Shown here one piece after another: positions 1-7,492 of a DNA stretch of 17,587 nucleotides. Source of the stretch: Gemmataceae bacterium (lineage in GTDB: Bacteria > Planctomycetota > Planctomycetia > Gemmatales > Gemmataceae); contig CANLGS010000013.1 of the NCBI GenBank assembly GCA_947490035.1, forward strand, positions 1 to 17,587, in the 5' to 3' direction. Within the stretch, counting starts at the first letter, position 1; each line of letters starts with the position of its first letter. The notes below the pieces were generated by a model. The model was given only the letters and a program-made list of their open reading frames with translations, was not told the DNA's origin and made no database searches. The translations under genes and the position numbers were made by a program.

Positions 1-5
1 GGGAG

Positions 6-65
6 GCCGCTTGCGGCTTCGCGAGTGGTTTTTCCACACCCGCCACTTGCGAAGCCGCGAGCGGC
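6..65. repeat. Inverted repeat after the DUF58 gene
   Basis: Arms at 6-28 and 43-65 are 23 nt each with two mismatches and a 14-nt loop. The arms contain GCCGCTTGCGGCTTCGC, itself partly palindromic. It stands 16 nt after the stop of the DUF58 gene (minus strand). There is no run of T downstream, so it is not a normal intrinsic terminator. It may still act as an mRNA 3' stem or be a mobile palindrome. Confidence 0.85.
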
Positions 66-81
66 TTGTCTTCCTCCCTCA

Positions 82-972
82 TCATCGCCGCCCCGCCTGG
101 AGCCGGCGCACGAGGTACTCGGACAGCGCCACGTCGAGCGGCCGGTCGGTGTACATCGGCACGTAGTCCACGCCGCTGCCGTCGCACCCCTTCTGAATCT
201 CCGCGAGGTACTTCTTCACAATGCGGAGGTACGCGGGGCGCAGCAGGTGCGGGCGCGTCATCAGTTCCTCGAACCCTTCCAGCCCGATGAACCGGATGTT
301 GCCGTCGAGCGGGAACTTCACCTCGTCGGGGTGCAGCACGTGGAACAGCACGACCTCGTGCCCGCGGAACCGCAGGTGCCGCAGCGCCGCGTGGATCGGC
401 TCCAGGTCTTCGAGGCAGTCGGAGATCAGACACACGATCCCGCGCCGGCTGATCCGGTCCGCGACTTCGTCCAGCAGCGGCCCGATCGCGGTGCGGTCTC
501 TGGGCTGCGTGTCTTCGAGCGTGTGCGTGATCGCGTTGATGTGGGACATCGAACTGCTCGACGGCAGTTCCGCGACCCACCCGGTGTTGAAGATGCGCAG
601 GCTGACCGCGTCGCGCTGGCGGATAATCATGTACGCCAGCGACGCGGCCAGCAACTTCGCGTATTCGAGCTTGTTCGCGTCGCCGCGGCCGTAGCGCATC
701 GAGTTGCTGCCGTCGAGCAGCAGGTGACACAGGTAGTTGGTTTCCTGCTCGTACTGCTTGATGGTGTAGCGTTCGGACCGGCCGTAGCTCTTCCAGTCGA
801 TGTGCCGGATGTCGTCTCCGGGGACGTACTCGCGGTGCTGCACGAACTCGACCGAGAACCCCTTGTAGGGGCTTTTGTGGTCGCCGACGCGCAGCCCCTC
901 GACGACGTGCCGGGCTTTCAGGCCCAGGGCTTCGGCGCGGGACAGGACTTTGGGATCGAGGTAGGAAGGCAT
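82..972 (-). CDS. DUF58 domain protein (von Willebrand-like, MoxR partner)
   Basis: This is a 296-residue soluble protein with no signal peptide or membrane helix. The DUF58 hallmark GDDIRHIDWKSYGR lies at residues 52-65. It is followed by a MIDAS-like DGSNS at 87-91 inside a von Willebrand A-type fold, where a divalent metal would bind. DUF58 proteins are typically encoded next to a MoxR AAA+ ATPase and are thought to be its substrate or adaptor in envelope-related complexes; the biochemical role is not settled. Here moxR is the next gene upstream but one, with a four-helix-bundle gene between them. The ATG at 972 has no Shine-Dalgarno sequence, because a repeat arm begins 5 nt upstream of it. 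The original ribosome-binding site may have been displaced. The full domain is present and the stop is TGA-type at 82-84. Family assignment is firm; the cellular role is inferred. Confidence 0.93.
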   Translation of the reverse strand: MPSYLDPKVLSRAEALGLKARHVVEGLRVGDHKSPYKGFSVEFVQHREYVPGDDIRHIDWKSYGRSERYTIKQYEQETNYLCHLLLDGSNSMRYGRGDANKLEYAKLLAASLAYMIIRQRDAVSLRIFNTGWVAELPSSSSMSHINAITHTLEDTQPRDRTAIGPLLDEVADRISRRGIVCLISDCLEDLEPIHAALRHLRFRGHEVVLFHVLHPDEVKFPLDGNIRFIGLEGFEELMTRPHLLRPAYLRIVKKYLAEIQKGCDGSGVDYVPMYTDRPLDVALSEYLVRRLQAGRR

Positions 973-977
973 TGTGC

Positions 978-1499
978 CGTTTCGTGTTTCGCGTTTAACG
1001 TTTCGCGTTCAAGACAAATTCAGTCGTCGGCGGTCAGGTGTCTCGGGCCAGCGATCTCGCAGTTTTGGAGGTAGCGGATCAGCCCCGCGAGGAGTTGGCC
1101 GACCTGAACGGCCAACGCCGTCATCTCGTCAAAGGTGGTTTGGTCGATGCACGCGGCGTCGAGGGCAGCAACGAGCTGCGCTCGGACCTCTCCAGCCGAT
1201 CCCTTGGCGTAAGACAGGAATTGGATGAATTCTTTGCGGCTCCCGCGCTCGAAGCCCTCCGCGATGTTGCTCATCACCGAAACCGACGACCGCCGTATTT
1301 GGTTGCACAGCCCAAAATCCTTGGCGAGTTGTCCTTCCCGTGTGATGCGGTAAACGCATTTATTGAGTTCACGGGCCTTCTTCCAGGCATCGATTTCTTC
1401 AAATCGCTTCCAGGTCGCCACGGCCCAACTCCTTTCACGTTTCCACCGCCGATGTATTCTGGATTTCAACGTGAAACATTAAACGCGAAACTCGAAACG
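978..1499. mobile_element. Heptamer-armed inverted-repeat cassette carrying the four-helix-bundle gene
   Basis: Arms at 978-1012 and 1465-1499 match over 31 of 35 positions as an inverted repeat. Each arm is a run of degenerate heptamers (GTTTCGT GTTTCGC GTTTAA...). The loop of about 450 nt contains only the four-helix-bundle gene, whose stop is 7 nt from one arm. The element begins 6 nt after the moxR stop and ends 5 nt before the DUF58 ATG. Removing it would leave an 11-nt spacer, as expected for an operon. No transposase is present. The architecture matches rRNA intervening sequences: a long stem with an S23 gene in the loop. Mobility is inferred. Confidence 0.65.
1020..1421 (-). CDS. Four-helix-bundle protein, S23/rRNA-intervening-sequence family
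   Basis: This is a 133-residue protein of the S23 (IVP) four-helix-bundle family. Family signatures are FEEIDAWKKARELN near residues 7-20, FGLCNQIRRSSVSV near 36-49 and SNIAEGFERGSRKEF near 51-65. A GTG start at 1421 is chosen because GGAG (1429-1432 on the opposite strand) stands 7 nt upstream, and because residues upstream of it do not look like the family. An in-frame ATG at 1469 lies inside a repeat arm. Relatives are encoded in 23S rRNA intervening sequences of Leptospira and Coxiella, and Avd of diversity-generating retroelements shares the fold. These are small basic oligomeric proteins proposed to bind nucleic acid. Here the gene lies between moxR and the DUF58 gene and is flanked by a 35-nt inverted repeat (978-1012 and 1465-1499), so it looks like a passenger of a mobile cassette. 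Its function is unknown. Confidence 0.9.
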   Translation of the reverse strand: MATWKRFEEIDAWKKARELNKCVYRITREGQLAKDFGLCNQIRRSSVSVMSNIAEGFERGSRKEFIQFLSYAKGSAGEVRAQLVAALDAACIDQTTFDEMTALAVQVGQLLAGLIRYLQNCEIAGPRHLTADD

Positions 1500-1505
1500 C
1501 TGCGA

Positions 1506-2516
1506 TCACGCCGCGACCATCTTCGCGGCCTGCTTCACCAGTTGGCGAATCACCTCGTCGATGGTGATGCCTTCGCTCTGCGCGGCGAAGTTGAGGATGA
1601 GCCGGTGCCGCAGAATCGGCGTCGCCACCGCGACGATGTCGTCACCCGCCACGTGGTTCGCACCGCGGAGCAACGCGTGCGCCTTCGCCGCGAGGATCAA
1701 GTTCATGCTGGCACGCGGGCCGGCGCCCCAGGTCAGCCACTTCTGCACGAACTCCGCGGCTTCCGGTGTGCCCGGGCGCGACAGGCGCGTGATCCGCTTC
1801 GCGAAGTGGAACACCTTGTCCGACACCGGCACGCGGCGCACGATGTGTTGCAGCCCGATGATGTCCTCGCCGTTGAGCACCGGGTTCACGGTCACCTTCG
1901 TGTCCGAGGTGCCCATCCGCATGATCTGCTCTTCCTCCGCGTCGGTCGGGTAATCGACCTTGATGAGGAACAGGAAGCGGTCGAGTTGCGCTTCCGGCAG
2001 CGGGTAGGTGCCTTCCTGTTCGATCGGGTTCTGCGTGGCGAGGACGAAGAACGGGCTGGGCATCGCGTGGTCGATGCCGCCGATGCTGGCCTTGCGCTCC
2101 TGCATCGCTTCGAGGAGTGCGGCCTGCGTCTTCGGCGGCGTGCGGTTGATTTCGTCGGCCAGCACGATGTTCGCGAAGATCGGGCCGGGCAGGAACTTGA
2201 ACATCCGCTCGCGCGTCACCGGGTCGTCCTGGATGACTTCCGAGCCGGTGATGTCCGACGGCATCAAGTCGGGGGTGAACTGAATCCGCTTGAATTTGAG
2301 GTCGAGCGCCTGCGCCAGGGTGGACACCATGAGTGTCTTCGCCAGTCCGGGCACGCCCATGAGCAGCGCGTGACTGCGGCAGAAGATCGCCATGAGCAGT
2401 TCGTCTACCACCTTCTCCTGCCCGACGATGATCTTGCCGATTTCCTTCTTGAGCTTCTGGTGTGCGGCCCGAAGCTTTTCGATCATCTCAACGTCGTTTT
2501 CCACGGTGGCGCTCAT
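1506..2516 (-). CDS. MoxR family AAA+ ATPase
   Basis: This 336-residue cytoplasmic ATPase has Walker A GVPGLAKT at 54-61, Walker B IVLADEIN at 117-124, sensor-1 ATQNP with Asn163, and an LDRF arginine region near 178-181. Length and motifs match the MoxR (AAA_3 plus lid) family. Members act as chaperone-like ATPases for assembly or metal loading of partner proteins, usually von Willebrand or DUF58 proteins. The ATG at 2516 is preferred over an in-frame ATG at 2573, because the extra residues are proline-rich and unlike the family. No strong Shine-Dalgarno sequence precedes it. A sigma70-like promoter candidate lies about 60-90 nt upstream. The DUF58 gene would follow only about 11 nt after the stop if the element at 978-1499 were absent, which argues for an original two-gene operon. 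Family is certain; the client is inferred to be the DUF58 protein. Confidence 0.95.
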   Translation of the reverse strand: MSATVENDVEMIEKLRAAHQKLKKEIGKIIVGQEKVVDELLMAIFCRSHALLMGVPGLAKTLMVSTLAQALDLKFKRIQFTPDLMPSDITGSEVIQDDPVTRERMFKFLPGPIFANIVLADEINRTPPKTQAALLEAMQERKASIGGIDHAMPSPFFVLATQNPIEQEGTYPLPEAQLDRFLFLIKVDYPTDAEEEQIMRMGTSDTKVTVNPVLNGEDIIGLQHIVRRVPVSDKVFHFAKRITRLSRPGTPEAAEFVQKWLTWGAGPRASMNLILAAKAHALLRGANHVAGDDIVAVATPILRHRLILNFAAQSEGITIDEVIRQLVKQAAKMVAA

Positions 2517-2573
2517 GGTTCGCGAATCGGGTAGTGGGGGATGGCGGAGAAAAGCAGTTGGCGGGTTCGGCAC

Positions 2574-2603
2574 TATCTAACCATACAAGACGAACGGACG
2601 CAA
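2574..2603 (-). promoter_or_regulatory. Candidate sigma70-like promoter for moxR
   Basis: On the minus strand, TTGCGT (2598-2603) and TAGATA (2574-2579) are separated by 18 nt and precede the moxR ATG (2516) by about 57 nt. The match is moderate. It lies between the palindrome and the gene, in the least GC-rich part of the gap, which supports it. It is unverified. Confidence 0.35.
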
Positions 2604-2648
2604 AGGATTAAACGTGAACCTTTTCGGAAAGTATCGCGCCGCGCGGGC

Positions 2649-2777
2649 GAAGAATTAGCCGCACGATGAACATAGAAGAAAGACACGATAAGAACAGAGC
2701 AGCAGTGTTTTCAAACGCGGCATTCTGCTTTCTCTGATCGTGCCTTTCTTCTGCGTTCATCGTGCGGCTAATTCTTC
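2649..2777. repeat. Long inverted repeat after galE
   Basis: Arms 2649-2689 and 2737-2777 are 41 nt each with three mismatches; the inner 47 nt show further partial pairing. The outer end reads GAAGAATTAGCCGCACGATG. It is less GC-rich than surrounding DNA, which suggests separate origin. It lies 4 nt after the galE stop and about 130 nt upstream of moxR, outside the candidate moxR promoter. No T-run follows. Confidence 0.88.
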
Positions 2778-2781
2778 TTTG

Positions 2782-3765
2782 TCACTCCCCAAACCCATTA
2801 GGGTGTGACTTATGCCAGCGCCACGCGGTTTCGAGGATCGCCTTCAGGTCGTTGTACTTGGCGGACCAGCCGAGTTCGCGTCGAATCTTGTCGGCGTTCG
2901 CGACCAGCGCCGGCGGGTCGCCGGCGCGGCGCGGGCCGAACTTCACCGGCACCTTCCGGCCGGTCACCTCTTCCGCGGTCGCGATCACCTCGCGCACGCT
3001 GTACCCGCGGCCGATGCCCACGTTGTATGCCAGCTTCGACCCCGGCGCGAGTTTGCCCAGCGCAAGGATATGGGCGCGCGCGAGGTCGTCAACGTGGACG
3101 TAGTCGCGGACGCAGGTGCCGTCGGGCGTGGGGTAGTCGGTGCCGAACACCGCGACGTGCGGAATCTTCCCCATTGCCGCCTGGAACACGAGCGGGATCA
3201 GGTGCGTCTCCGGCGTGTGGTCTTCGCCGATGGTGCCGTCTTCAGCGGCGCCGGCCGCGTTGAAGTACCGTAGCGCGCAGAACCCAAAGGGATACGCCCC
3301 GGCGTAGTCCGCGAGCGCCCGCTCGAACGCCAACTTCGTGTTGCCGTAGGGGTTCACCGGCAGTTGCTTCTCGTCTTCCGTGATCGGCACCGTGTCGGGC
3401 ACGCCGTAGGTGGCGCAGGTGCTGGAGAAGACGAACTTCTGCACGCCGTTGCGGCGGCACCGGTCGAGCAGTTGGAGCGAGTACAGCAGGTTGTTCGTGT
3501 AGTACTTCGCGGGGCTGGTGACGGACTCGCCGACGTAGGCGAGCGCCGCGAAGTGAACCACCGCCTCGATGCGGTTGACGACGAGCAGGTTGTCGACGTG
3601 GTCGATGTCGCGCAGGTCGCCGACGACGAGGTTCGCGGCCGGGACCGCTTGCCGGTGGCCGTGTTCGAGGCTGTCGTACACGGTGACCTCGTGGCCGCCG
3701 GTGAGCAGTTGCCGGACCGTGTGCGAGCCGATGTACCCGGCCCCGCCCGTTACCAGAATTCGCAT
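2782..3765 (-). CDS. galE: UDP-glucose 4-epimerase (GalE)
   Basis: This 327-residue extended short-chain dehydrogenase would interconvert UDP-glucose and UDP-galactose with tightly bound NAD, supplying galactose for the Leloir pathway and for surface polysaccharide. The N-terminal Rossmann motif GGAGYIG is at 7-13 and the NAD ribose-binding YDS at 30-32. HFAALAYVGES is at 71-81, and the catalytic set is FSSTCATYG (113-121) with Tyr140-x3-Lys144 in NPYGNTK. The length is slightly short but normal for GalE. An epimerase acting on a related UDP-sugar cannot be excluded from sequence alone. The gene sits between the ABC ATPase and moxR, an unusual place for it. Only 121 nt separate it from the ABC stop, of which 112 nt are a palindromic element. 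That element takes the place where a ribosome-binding site would be, leaving TCCTC directly before the ATG. Confidence 0.93.
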   Translation of the reverse strand: MRILVTGGAGYIGSHTVRQLLTGGHEVTVYDSLEHGHRQAVPAANLVVGDLRDIDHVDNLLVVNRIEAVVHFAALAYVGESVTSPAKYYTNNLLYSLQLLDRCRRNGVQKFVFSSTCATYGVPDTVPITEDEKQLPVNPYGNTKLAFERALADYAGAYPFGFCALRYFNAAGAAEDGTIGEDHTPETHLIPLVFQAAMGKIPHVAVFGTDYPTPDGTCVRDYVHVDDLARAHILALGKLAPGSKLAYNVGIGRGYSVREVIATAEEVTGRKVPVKFGPRRAGDPPALVANADKIRRELGWSAKYNDLKAILETAWRWHKSHPNGFGE

Positions 3766-3770
3766 GAGGA

Positions 3771-3882
3771 GTTTTCAGTTCTCAGTTTTCAGTGTTCAGT
3801 AAGGCCGTTGTACAGCGCACGCCGTGGGACGAAAGGCGAGAGCCGATGTCTTCACTGAAAACTGAACACTGAGAACTGAACA
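3771..3882. repeat. Heptamer-armed inverted repeat between the ABC ATPase and galE
   Basis: Arms 3771-3800 and 3853-3882 are 30 nt with three mismatches; the loop is 52 nt with no gene. Each arm is four degenerate heptamers (GTTTTCA GTTCTCA GTTTTCA GTGTTCA). It lies 4 nt after the ABC ATPase stop and 5 nt before the galE ATG. The build resembles the cassette at 978-1499 with a different heptamer and no passenger gene. Confidence 0.88.
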
Positions 3883-3886
3883 CTGG

Positions 3887-4828
3887 TCAGCTCGTGATCC
3901 CCTTCGTGATCGTCAGGAAGATGTGCTGGATGTTGATTTCCTCTTCGCGGAAGTTGTGCAACTTGAACTTCTCGGCGATGAGGCGCTCGGGGATGAAACT
4001 GCCGTCTTCCAAACCGGGGCGCAGCGCGACGCGGATCAGTTTCGTCTTCGGGTCGATCTCGGCCGACGCCACTTCCTTGAACCCGCGCAGTTTGGGCAGC
4101 GCCTCCGCGTTGCGCTCGCCGACTGACACGAGGAAGATGCGCCCGCCGCGGACCTTTCGCACCTCGTTTTCGGCCTCTTCCACCGTGCCGTTGAAGATTA
4201 GTTTGCCGCGTTCGATGATGCCGAGGACGTTGCAGATTTCGGCCAGCTCCGGCAGGATGTGCGACGACAGCATGATCGTCTTGCGCTCCTGGCGCAGCCG
4301 CTTGATGAGTTCCTGCATCTCGATGCGGGCACGCGGGTCGAGACCGCTGGCCGGTTCGTCGAGCAGCAGCACTTGCGGGTCGTGGAGTAGCACGCGCGCG
4401 AGGCCAAGCCGCTGTGTCATCCCGCGGCTGAGGCTCGTCACCAGCGCGTCGCGCTTGTAACCCAGATCGACGTAGTCGAGAACCTGCTCCACTTTCTTCT
4501 TGCGCTCCGCGCCCTGGATGCGGTACGCGGCGGCGAAGAACTCGAGGTACTCGGTCACCTTCATGTCGTCGTACACACCGAAGGCGTCGGGCATGTAGCC
4601 GATGGCGCGGCGGATCTCCTTCGACCCGGTGTAGATCGAGTGCCCGCAGACGGTCGCCTCGCCCCAACTGGGGTTCAGCAGCGTCGCGAGCATCCGCATG
4701 GTGGTGGTCTTGCCGGCCCCGTTCGGGCCGATGAAGCCGTACACGTCGCCCGGCTCCAACTTCAGCGACAGCCGGTCCACCGCGAACAGCTCGCCGTACT
4801 TCTTCGTCAGGTCGCGGCACTCGATCAT
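3887..4828 (-). CDS. ABC-2 type transporter ATP-binding protein
   Basis: This is a single nucleotide-binding domain of 313 residues with all motifs present: Walker A GPNGAGKT (34-41), signature LSRGMTQR (133-140), Walker B VLLLDEP (153-159), D-loop SGLD (161-164) and switch His190. The usual Q-loop glutamine reads as Asp81 in GYMPD. A C-terminal extension after about residue 220 is typical of ABC-2 exporters such as the GldA, CcmA and Nat types. The permease partner is not recognisable in the window. The gene directly upstream encodes an exported membrane protein with only two helices, which may be an accessory component. An ABC-2 ATPase next to a MoxR/DUF58 pair and a large exported membrane protein is a recurring envelope arrangement. 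Its substrate cannot be predicted. The sequence AAGAGAG lies 6 nt upstream of the ATG and may serve as a weak ribosome-binding site. Confidence 0.93.
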   Translation of the reverse strand: MIECRDLTKKYGELFAVDRLSLKLEPGDVYGFIGPNGAGKTTTMRMLATLLNPSWGEATVCGHSIYTGSKEIRRAIGYMPDAFGVYDDMKVTEYLEFFAAAYRIQGAERKKKVEQVLDYVDLGYKRDALVTSLSRGMTQRLGLARVLLHDPQVLLLDEPASGLDPRARIEMQELIKRLRQERKTIMLSSHILPELAEICNVLGIIERGKLIFNGTVEEAENEVRKVRGGRIFLVSVGERNAEALPKLRGFKEVASAEIDPKTKLIRVALRPGLEDGSFIPERLIAEKFKLHNFREEEINIQHIFLTITKGITS

Positions 4829-4840
4829 GGGAACTCTCTT

Positions 4841-4925
4841 GGCGAGCGGGGGGCGTAAGCCCCGTTTGTCTTTATTGCGTGGCGTGATGTCTGGTTTAAC
4901 AGGGGGCTTACGCCCCCCGCTCGCC
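4841..4925. repeat. Perfect 23-bp inverted repeat, copy 1 of a family
   Basis: Arms 4841-4863 and 4903-4925 are perfectly complementary over 23 nt around a 39-nt core. The arm reads GGCGAGCGGGGGGCGTAAGC and continues CCC. It lies 2 nt after the stop of the 814-residue protein gene and 12 nt before the ABC ATPase ATG. A homologous element is at 7395-7481 and a half-copy inside the esterase gene at 14478-14500. Confidence 0.92.
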
Positions 4926-4927
4926 TT

Positions 4928-7372
4928 CTACTTGATGGGAATATAGAACCGCACCCACGTCTCCTGGCGCGCGCTGCCGGGGCTGGGCCGGCGTTCGCCC
5001 GCGCCCGGTAAGCCCTTCAGCCACAGCTTCGCGGGCGCCGGCGCGTTGGGGCCAGCGAGAACGTCCTCCGACGCGCCCGGCGGCGGCGACACGCGACCCA
5101 CCACAATCACCTCGTCGCGGTTGTCGGCCGACAGCCGCCACGACTGGTCCAGACGCCGCAGCGACGCGTTCCGCGCGATCACGCCCTCGTCGTTCTTCAG
5201 CGAGCTTTCGTGAAACAGCATTCCCATGAGCGGTAAGGGACCGCTGTGTACCGTCTGTTGTTGCTGCTGCCGCTGCGCGTTCTTCTGCCCCGGTCGTTCG
5301 GCGTAAGACTGCACGCGATTCAGCAGCGGTTCCAGATTGGCGCTCTTCTGAAGCCACTGCGTCGCGGGTTCTCCCTGGTCGAGTACCAGCCGCGTGGTGC
5401 CGCCGCGTACGATCACCTCGCCCGGCAGCGGGTACGCTTGGCCCGCGTAGAACGCCACGCAATCCATCAACTCCGGTAGCGGGAGGTCGTGGCGGAATGC
5501 GCCGACTACCTTCGTGCGGTCGCCCGGCGGGTGAGCGAGGTCCGACGCGAACTGTGGTTGGGTTTCGGAAGGGCGGATCGTCAGTTTCGTTGGCTTTGCC
5601 GATTCGAGCCGCGCCGACCAGTTCGCGACGAACGCCTTCGTAGACCACACCTGAATCGGCACGCTCTCCAAACCGTTCGTGCCGACCTCGTATTTGCGCC
5701 GCGTGAGACCGGCGCGCCCGGCGCGCGGCGCGCCGAGCGACGCGACCGCCGTACCTTCGGGCATCTCGTCCGCGGCCCAACCGGCGCCGGGCGTCACACC
5801 GACCGAGTACGAGTCGATGCGCGGGCTGAACACCGTGAACCACGTCGTCCCATAGATGCGACCCGACGCCGGGTCCACGTCCACCACGTCGATCTTGTTC
5901 ACCTTCAGTTCGCGGCCCTTGATCGAGTACGCGGAGAAGTACGCCAGCGCACTCACTGTTATCACGATGATCGGGAACGTGATCCACGTGAGTTCGAGGC
6001 GGCCGAGGAACCGCTTGAGGATGTAGTATTCGACCGGGCCGATTAACAGGATGTACAGCACGATGAGCATCGCGACCCAGCCGAACGACACCACCGGGAC
6101 GGCGTCGAACGTGTCGTTGTGGCTGCGCAGCGCGACGGCCGCCTCGTCTTCTTCTTCGGTCACGGCGCCGGGCGGTCGCGGCTTGCCGTCGCCGGCGTTG
6201 GAGGCGCGGCTCGCGCCGCCCTCGCGCAGCACGAAATCCCAGAACTCCGCCCGCGCCGGGAACTCCGCGAACGGCGAACCGTCGAGGTCGAAGCCGATCA
6301 CCGTAACGCGACCGAGGCCGAGCGCGCACTGCACCACAATCGGCGGCTGCGCTTCTTCCGCGCGGCCCGGCGGCGGGACCAGCACGCGTGCCGCCTTGCC
6401 CGGTTGCGGAACCAAGTTCGCCATCGGGAACACCCTTCCGGCCGCGCCGAGCGAACCGCTTGTGGTGTTCGCCTGACCCGCACCGGCGGACCACACCAGA
6501 CCCGCGACAGTGACTTGCCGCGATGGCGCGTCCGCGTTCACTGCGTAAGGCAGCAAGGGCTTGAGCGCGGGGAGCTGCGCGACGCTCGCGGCGTTTACGC
6601 CGACGGACACCACGATGCGCCCGCCGCGCCGCACCCATTCGAGTAGCGCCTCGCGTTTCTGCTTGTTCGCGGGCGTCGCGTCGTCGCCGAACAACTCCTT
6701 CAGGAAGGAACGCCCGCGGTCGGCGGCGGTGTTCAGCAGAACGAGGTCCGCGCCTTCGTAGCCGTACCAGCGGTCCGGCAGGAGGGCGGTATCGCTGATG
6801 AGGCCGAGTTCAACGCGGCCGGCGCGGAGCGACCCGGCTTCGGCCGGCGCGGTCGCGGGCTTGGGCAACTCGAAGCCCGCGGGCGCGGCGCCGAGCGCGA
6901 GAACGACGTATTGCAGCGGCTCACGCGGTCGCACACGCGCGCGGTGCGGTGCGGAGAGCGCGCCACCCTTCGCGGCGCGCACGGTGACGGTGACCTCGCT
7001 CGTCGCACCGCCCGCGCGAACGTAACCAATTGCACCACGTTTGCTCGCACTTAATTTCGTTCCAGGCGCGACGCCAACGAGGTCGATGGGCACGACGAAG
7101 GTGGTGGCGATTTCGTCGGCGTCCGGCGCCTCGATGACGAGTTCCGCCGGGCCGGCCACTTCACTGAGAACTTCGAGGTCCACGTACACCGGCGCCCAGG
7201 TGCCGAACTTGGCGATGCCGGAGGAGTCGCCAGCCGTGGCGCGGTTCGTGGTCGGGAACCCGACCGACACGCCGGTGACCTTCACCTTGTCCGCGGCGCC
7301 GACGGGCGCGGCGAAAACCAGAGCCGCGAACGCGAACGCGAGAGTGCGCCCGATGGTGGCCGCCGTTGGCAT
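4928..7372 (-). CDS. Large exported two-helix membrane protein of unknown function
   Basis: I cannot name this 814-residue protein. The ATG at 7372 opens a signal peptide (hydrophobic core LAFAFAALVFAAP, cleavage probably after GAA near residue 26). An in-frame ATG at 7486 lies beyond a repeat element and is rejected. A beta-rich exported region follows, with an amidotransferase-like strand WVRRGGRIVVSVG near 246-258. Two membrane helices lie near 430-452 and 462-482, joined by a short basic turn YYILKRFLGRLE. The C-terminal 330 residues are then on the exported side, with a glutamine-rich stretch. I know similar helix-turn-helix motifs (GPVEYYxLKR...ELTW) from membrane proteins encoded beside ABC and MoxR/DUF58 genes. 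It sits directly upstream of the ABC ATPase (99 nt, largely a palindrome), so a role in that envelope system is plausible. No catalytic motif is evident. Confidence 0.85.
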   Translation of the reverse strand: MPTAATIGRTLAFAFAALVFAAPVGAADKVKVTGVSVGFPTTNRATAGDSSGIAKFGTWAPVYVDLEVLSEVAGPAELVIEAPDADEIATTFVVPIDLVGVAPGTKLSASKRGAIGYVRAGGATSEVTVTVRAAKGGALSAPHRARVRPREPLQYVVLALGAAPAGFELPKPATAPAEAGSLRAGRVELGLISDTALLPDRWYGYEGADLVLLNTAADRGRSFLKELFGDDATPANKQKREALLEWVRRGGRIVVSVGVNAASVAQLPALKPLLPYAVNADAPSRQVTVAGLVWSAGAGQANTTSGSLGAAGRVFPMANLVPQPGKAARVLVPPPGRAEEAQPPIVVQCALGLGRVTVIGFDLDGSPFAEFPARAEFWDFVLREGGASRASNAGDGKPRPPGAVTEEEDEAAVALRSHNDTFDAVPVVSFGWVAMLIVLYILLIGPVEYYILKRFLGRLELTWITFPIIVITVSALAYFSAYSIKGRELKVNKIDVVDVDPASGRIYGTTWFTVFSPRIDSYSVGVTPGAGWAADEMPEGTAVASLGAPRAGRAGLTRRKYEVGTNGLESVPIQVWSTKAFVANWSARLESAKPTKLTIRPSETQPQFASDLAHPPGDRTKVVGAFRHDLPLPELMDCVAFYAGQAYPLPGEVIVRGGTTRLVLDQGEPATQWLQKSANLEPLLNRVQSYAERPGQKNAQRQQQQQTVHSGPLPLMGMLFHESSLKNDEGVIARNASLRRLDQSWRLSADNRDEVIVVGRVSPPPGASEDVLAGPNAPAPAKLWLKGLPGAGERRPSPGSARQETWVRFYIPIK

Positions 7373-7394
7373 GAATCGTCTCGACTTTGTTCTT

Positions 7395-7481
7395 GGCGAG
7401 CGGGGGGGCGTAAGCCCCTTGTTAAATTCAGCAACGCCACGCGCGTTGAAGACTAACAGGGGGCTTACGCCCCCGCTCGCC
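7395..7481. repeat. Inverted repeat, copy 2 of the same family
   Basis: Arms at 7395-7418 and 7459-7481 differ only in the length of the G run (seven versus five). The core (7419-7458) aligns with the reverse complement of the core of the copy at 4841-4925; they share TGTTAAA and CACGCCACGC-like blocks. The two full copies are therefore in opposite orientation. It lies 11 nt after the MazG stop and 22 nt before the ATG of the 814-residue protein. Confidence 0.9.
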
Positions 7482-7492
7482 TTCAAGCAAAC

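Noticed and set aside
1020..1421. Diversity-generating retroelement (the four-helix-bundle protein resembles Avd)
   Set aside because: No reverse transcriptase and no template/variable repeat pair are seen in the window, and the sequence fits the generic S23 family.
978..1499. Classical insertion sequence
   Set aside because: There is no transposase and no evident target-site duplication at the outer ends, and the passenger is an S23-family gene.
1038..2534. 498-codon plus-strand open frame opposite moxR and the four-helix-bundle gene
   Set aside because: It is antisense to genes with clear family motifs, its translation is low-complexity Arg/His/Val-rich, and such frames are expected in GC-rich DNA.
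4841..7481. CRISPR-like repeats
   Set aside because: Copies are few, widely spaced, in opposite orientation and separated by genes. There are no regular spacers and no cas genes.
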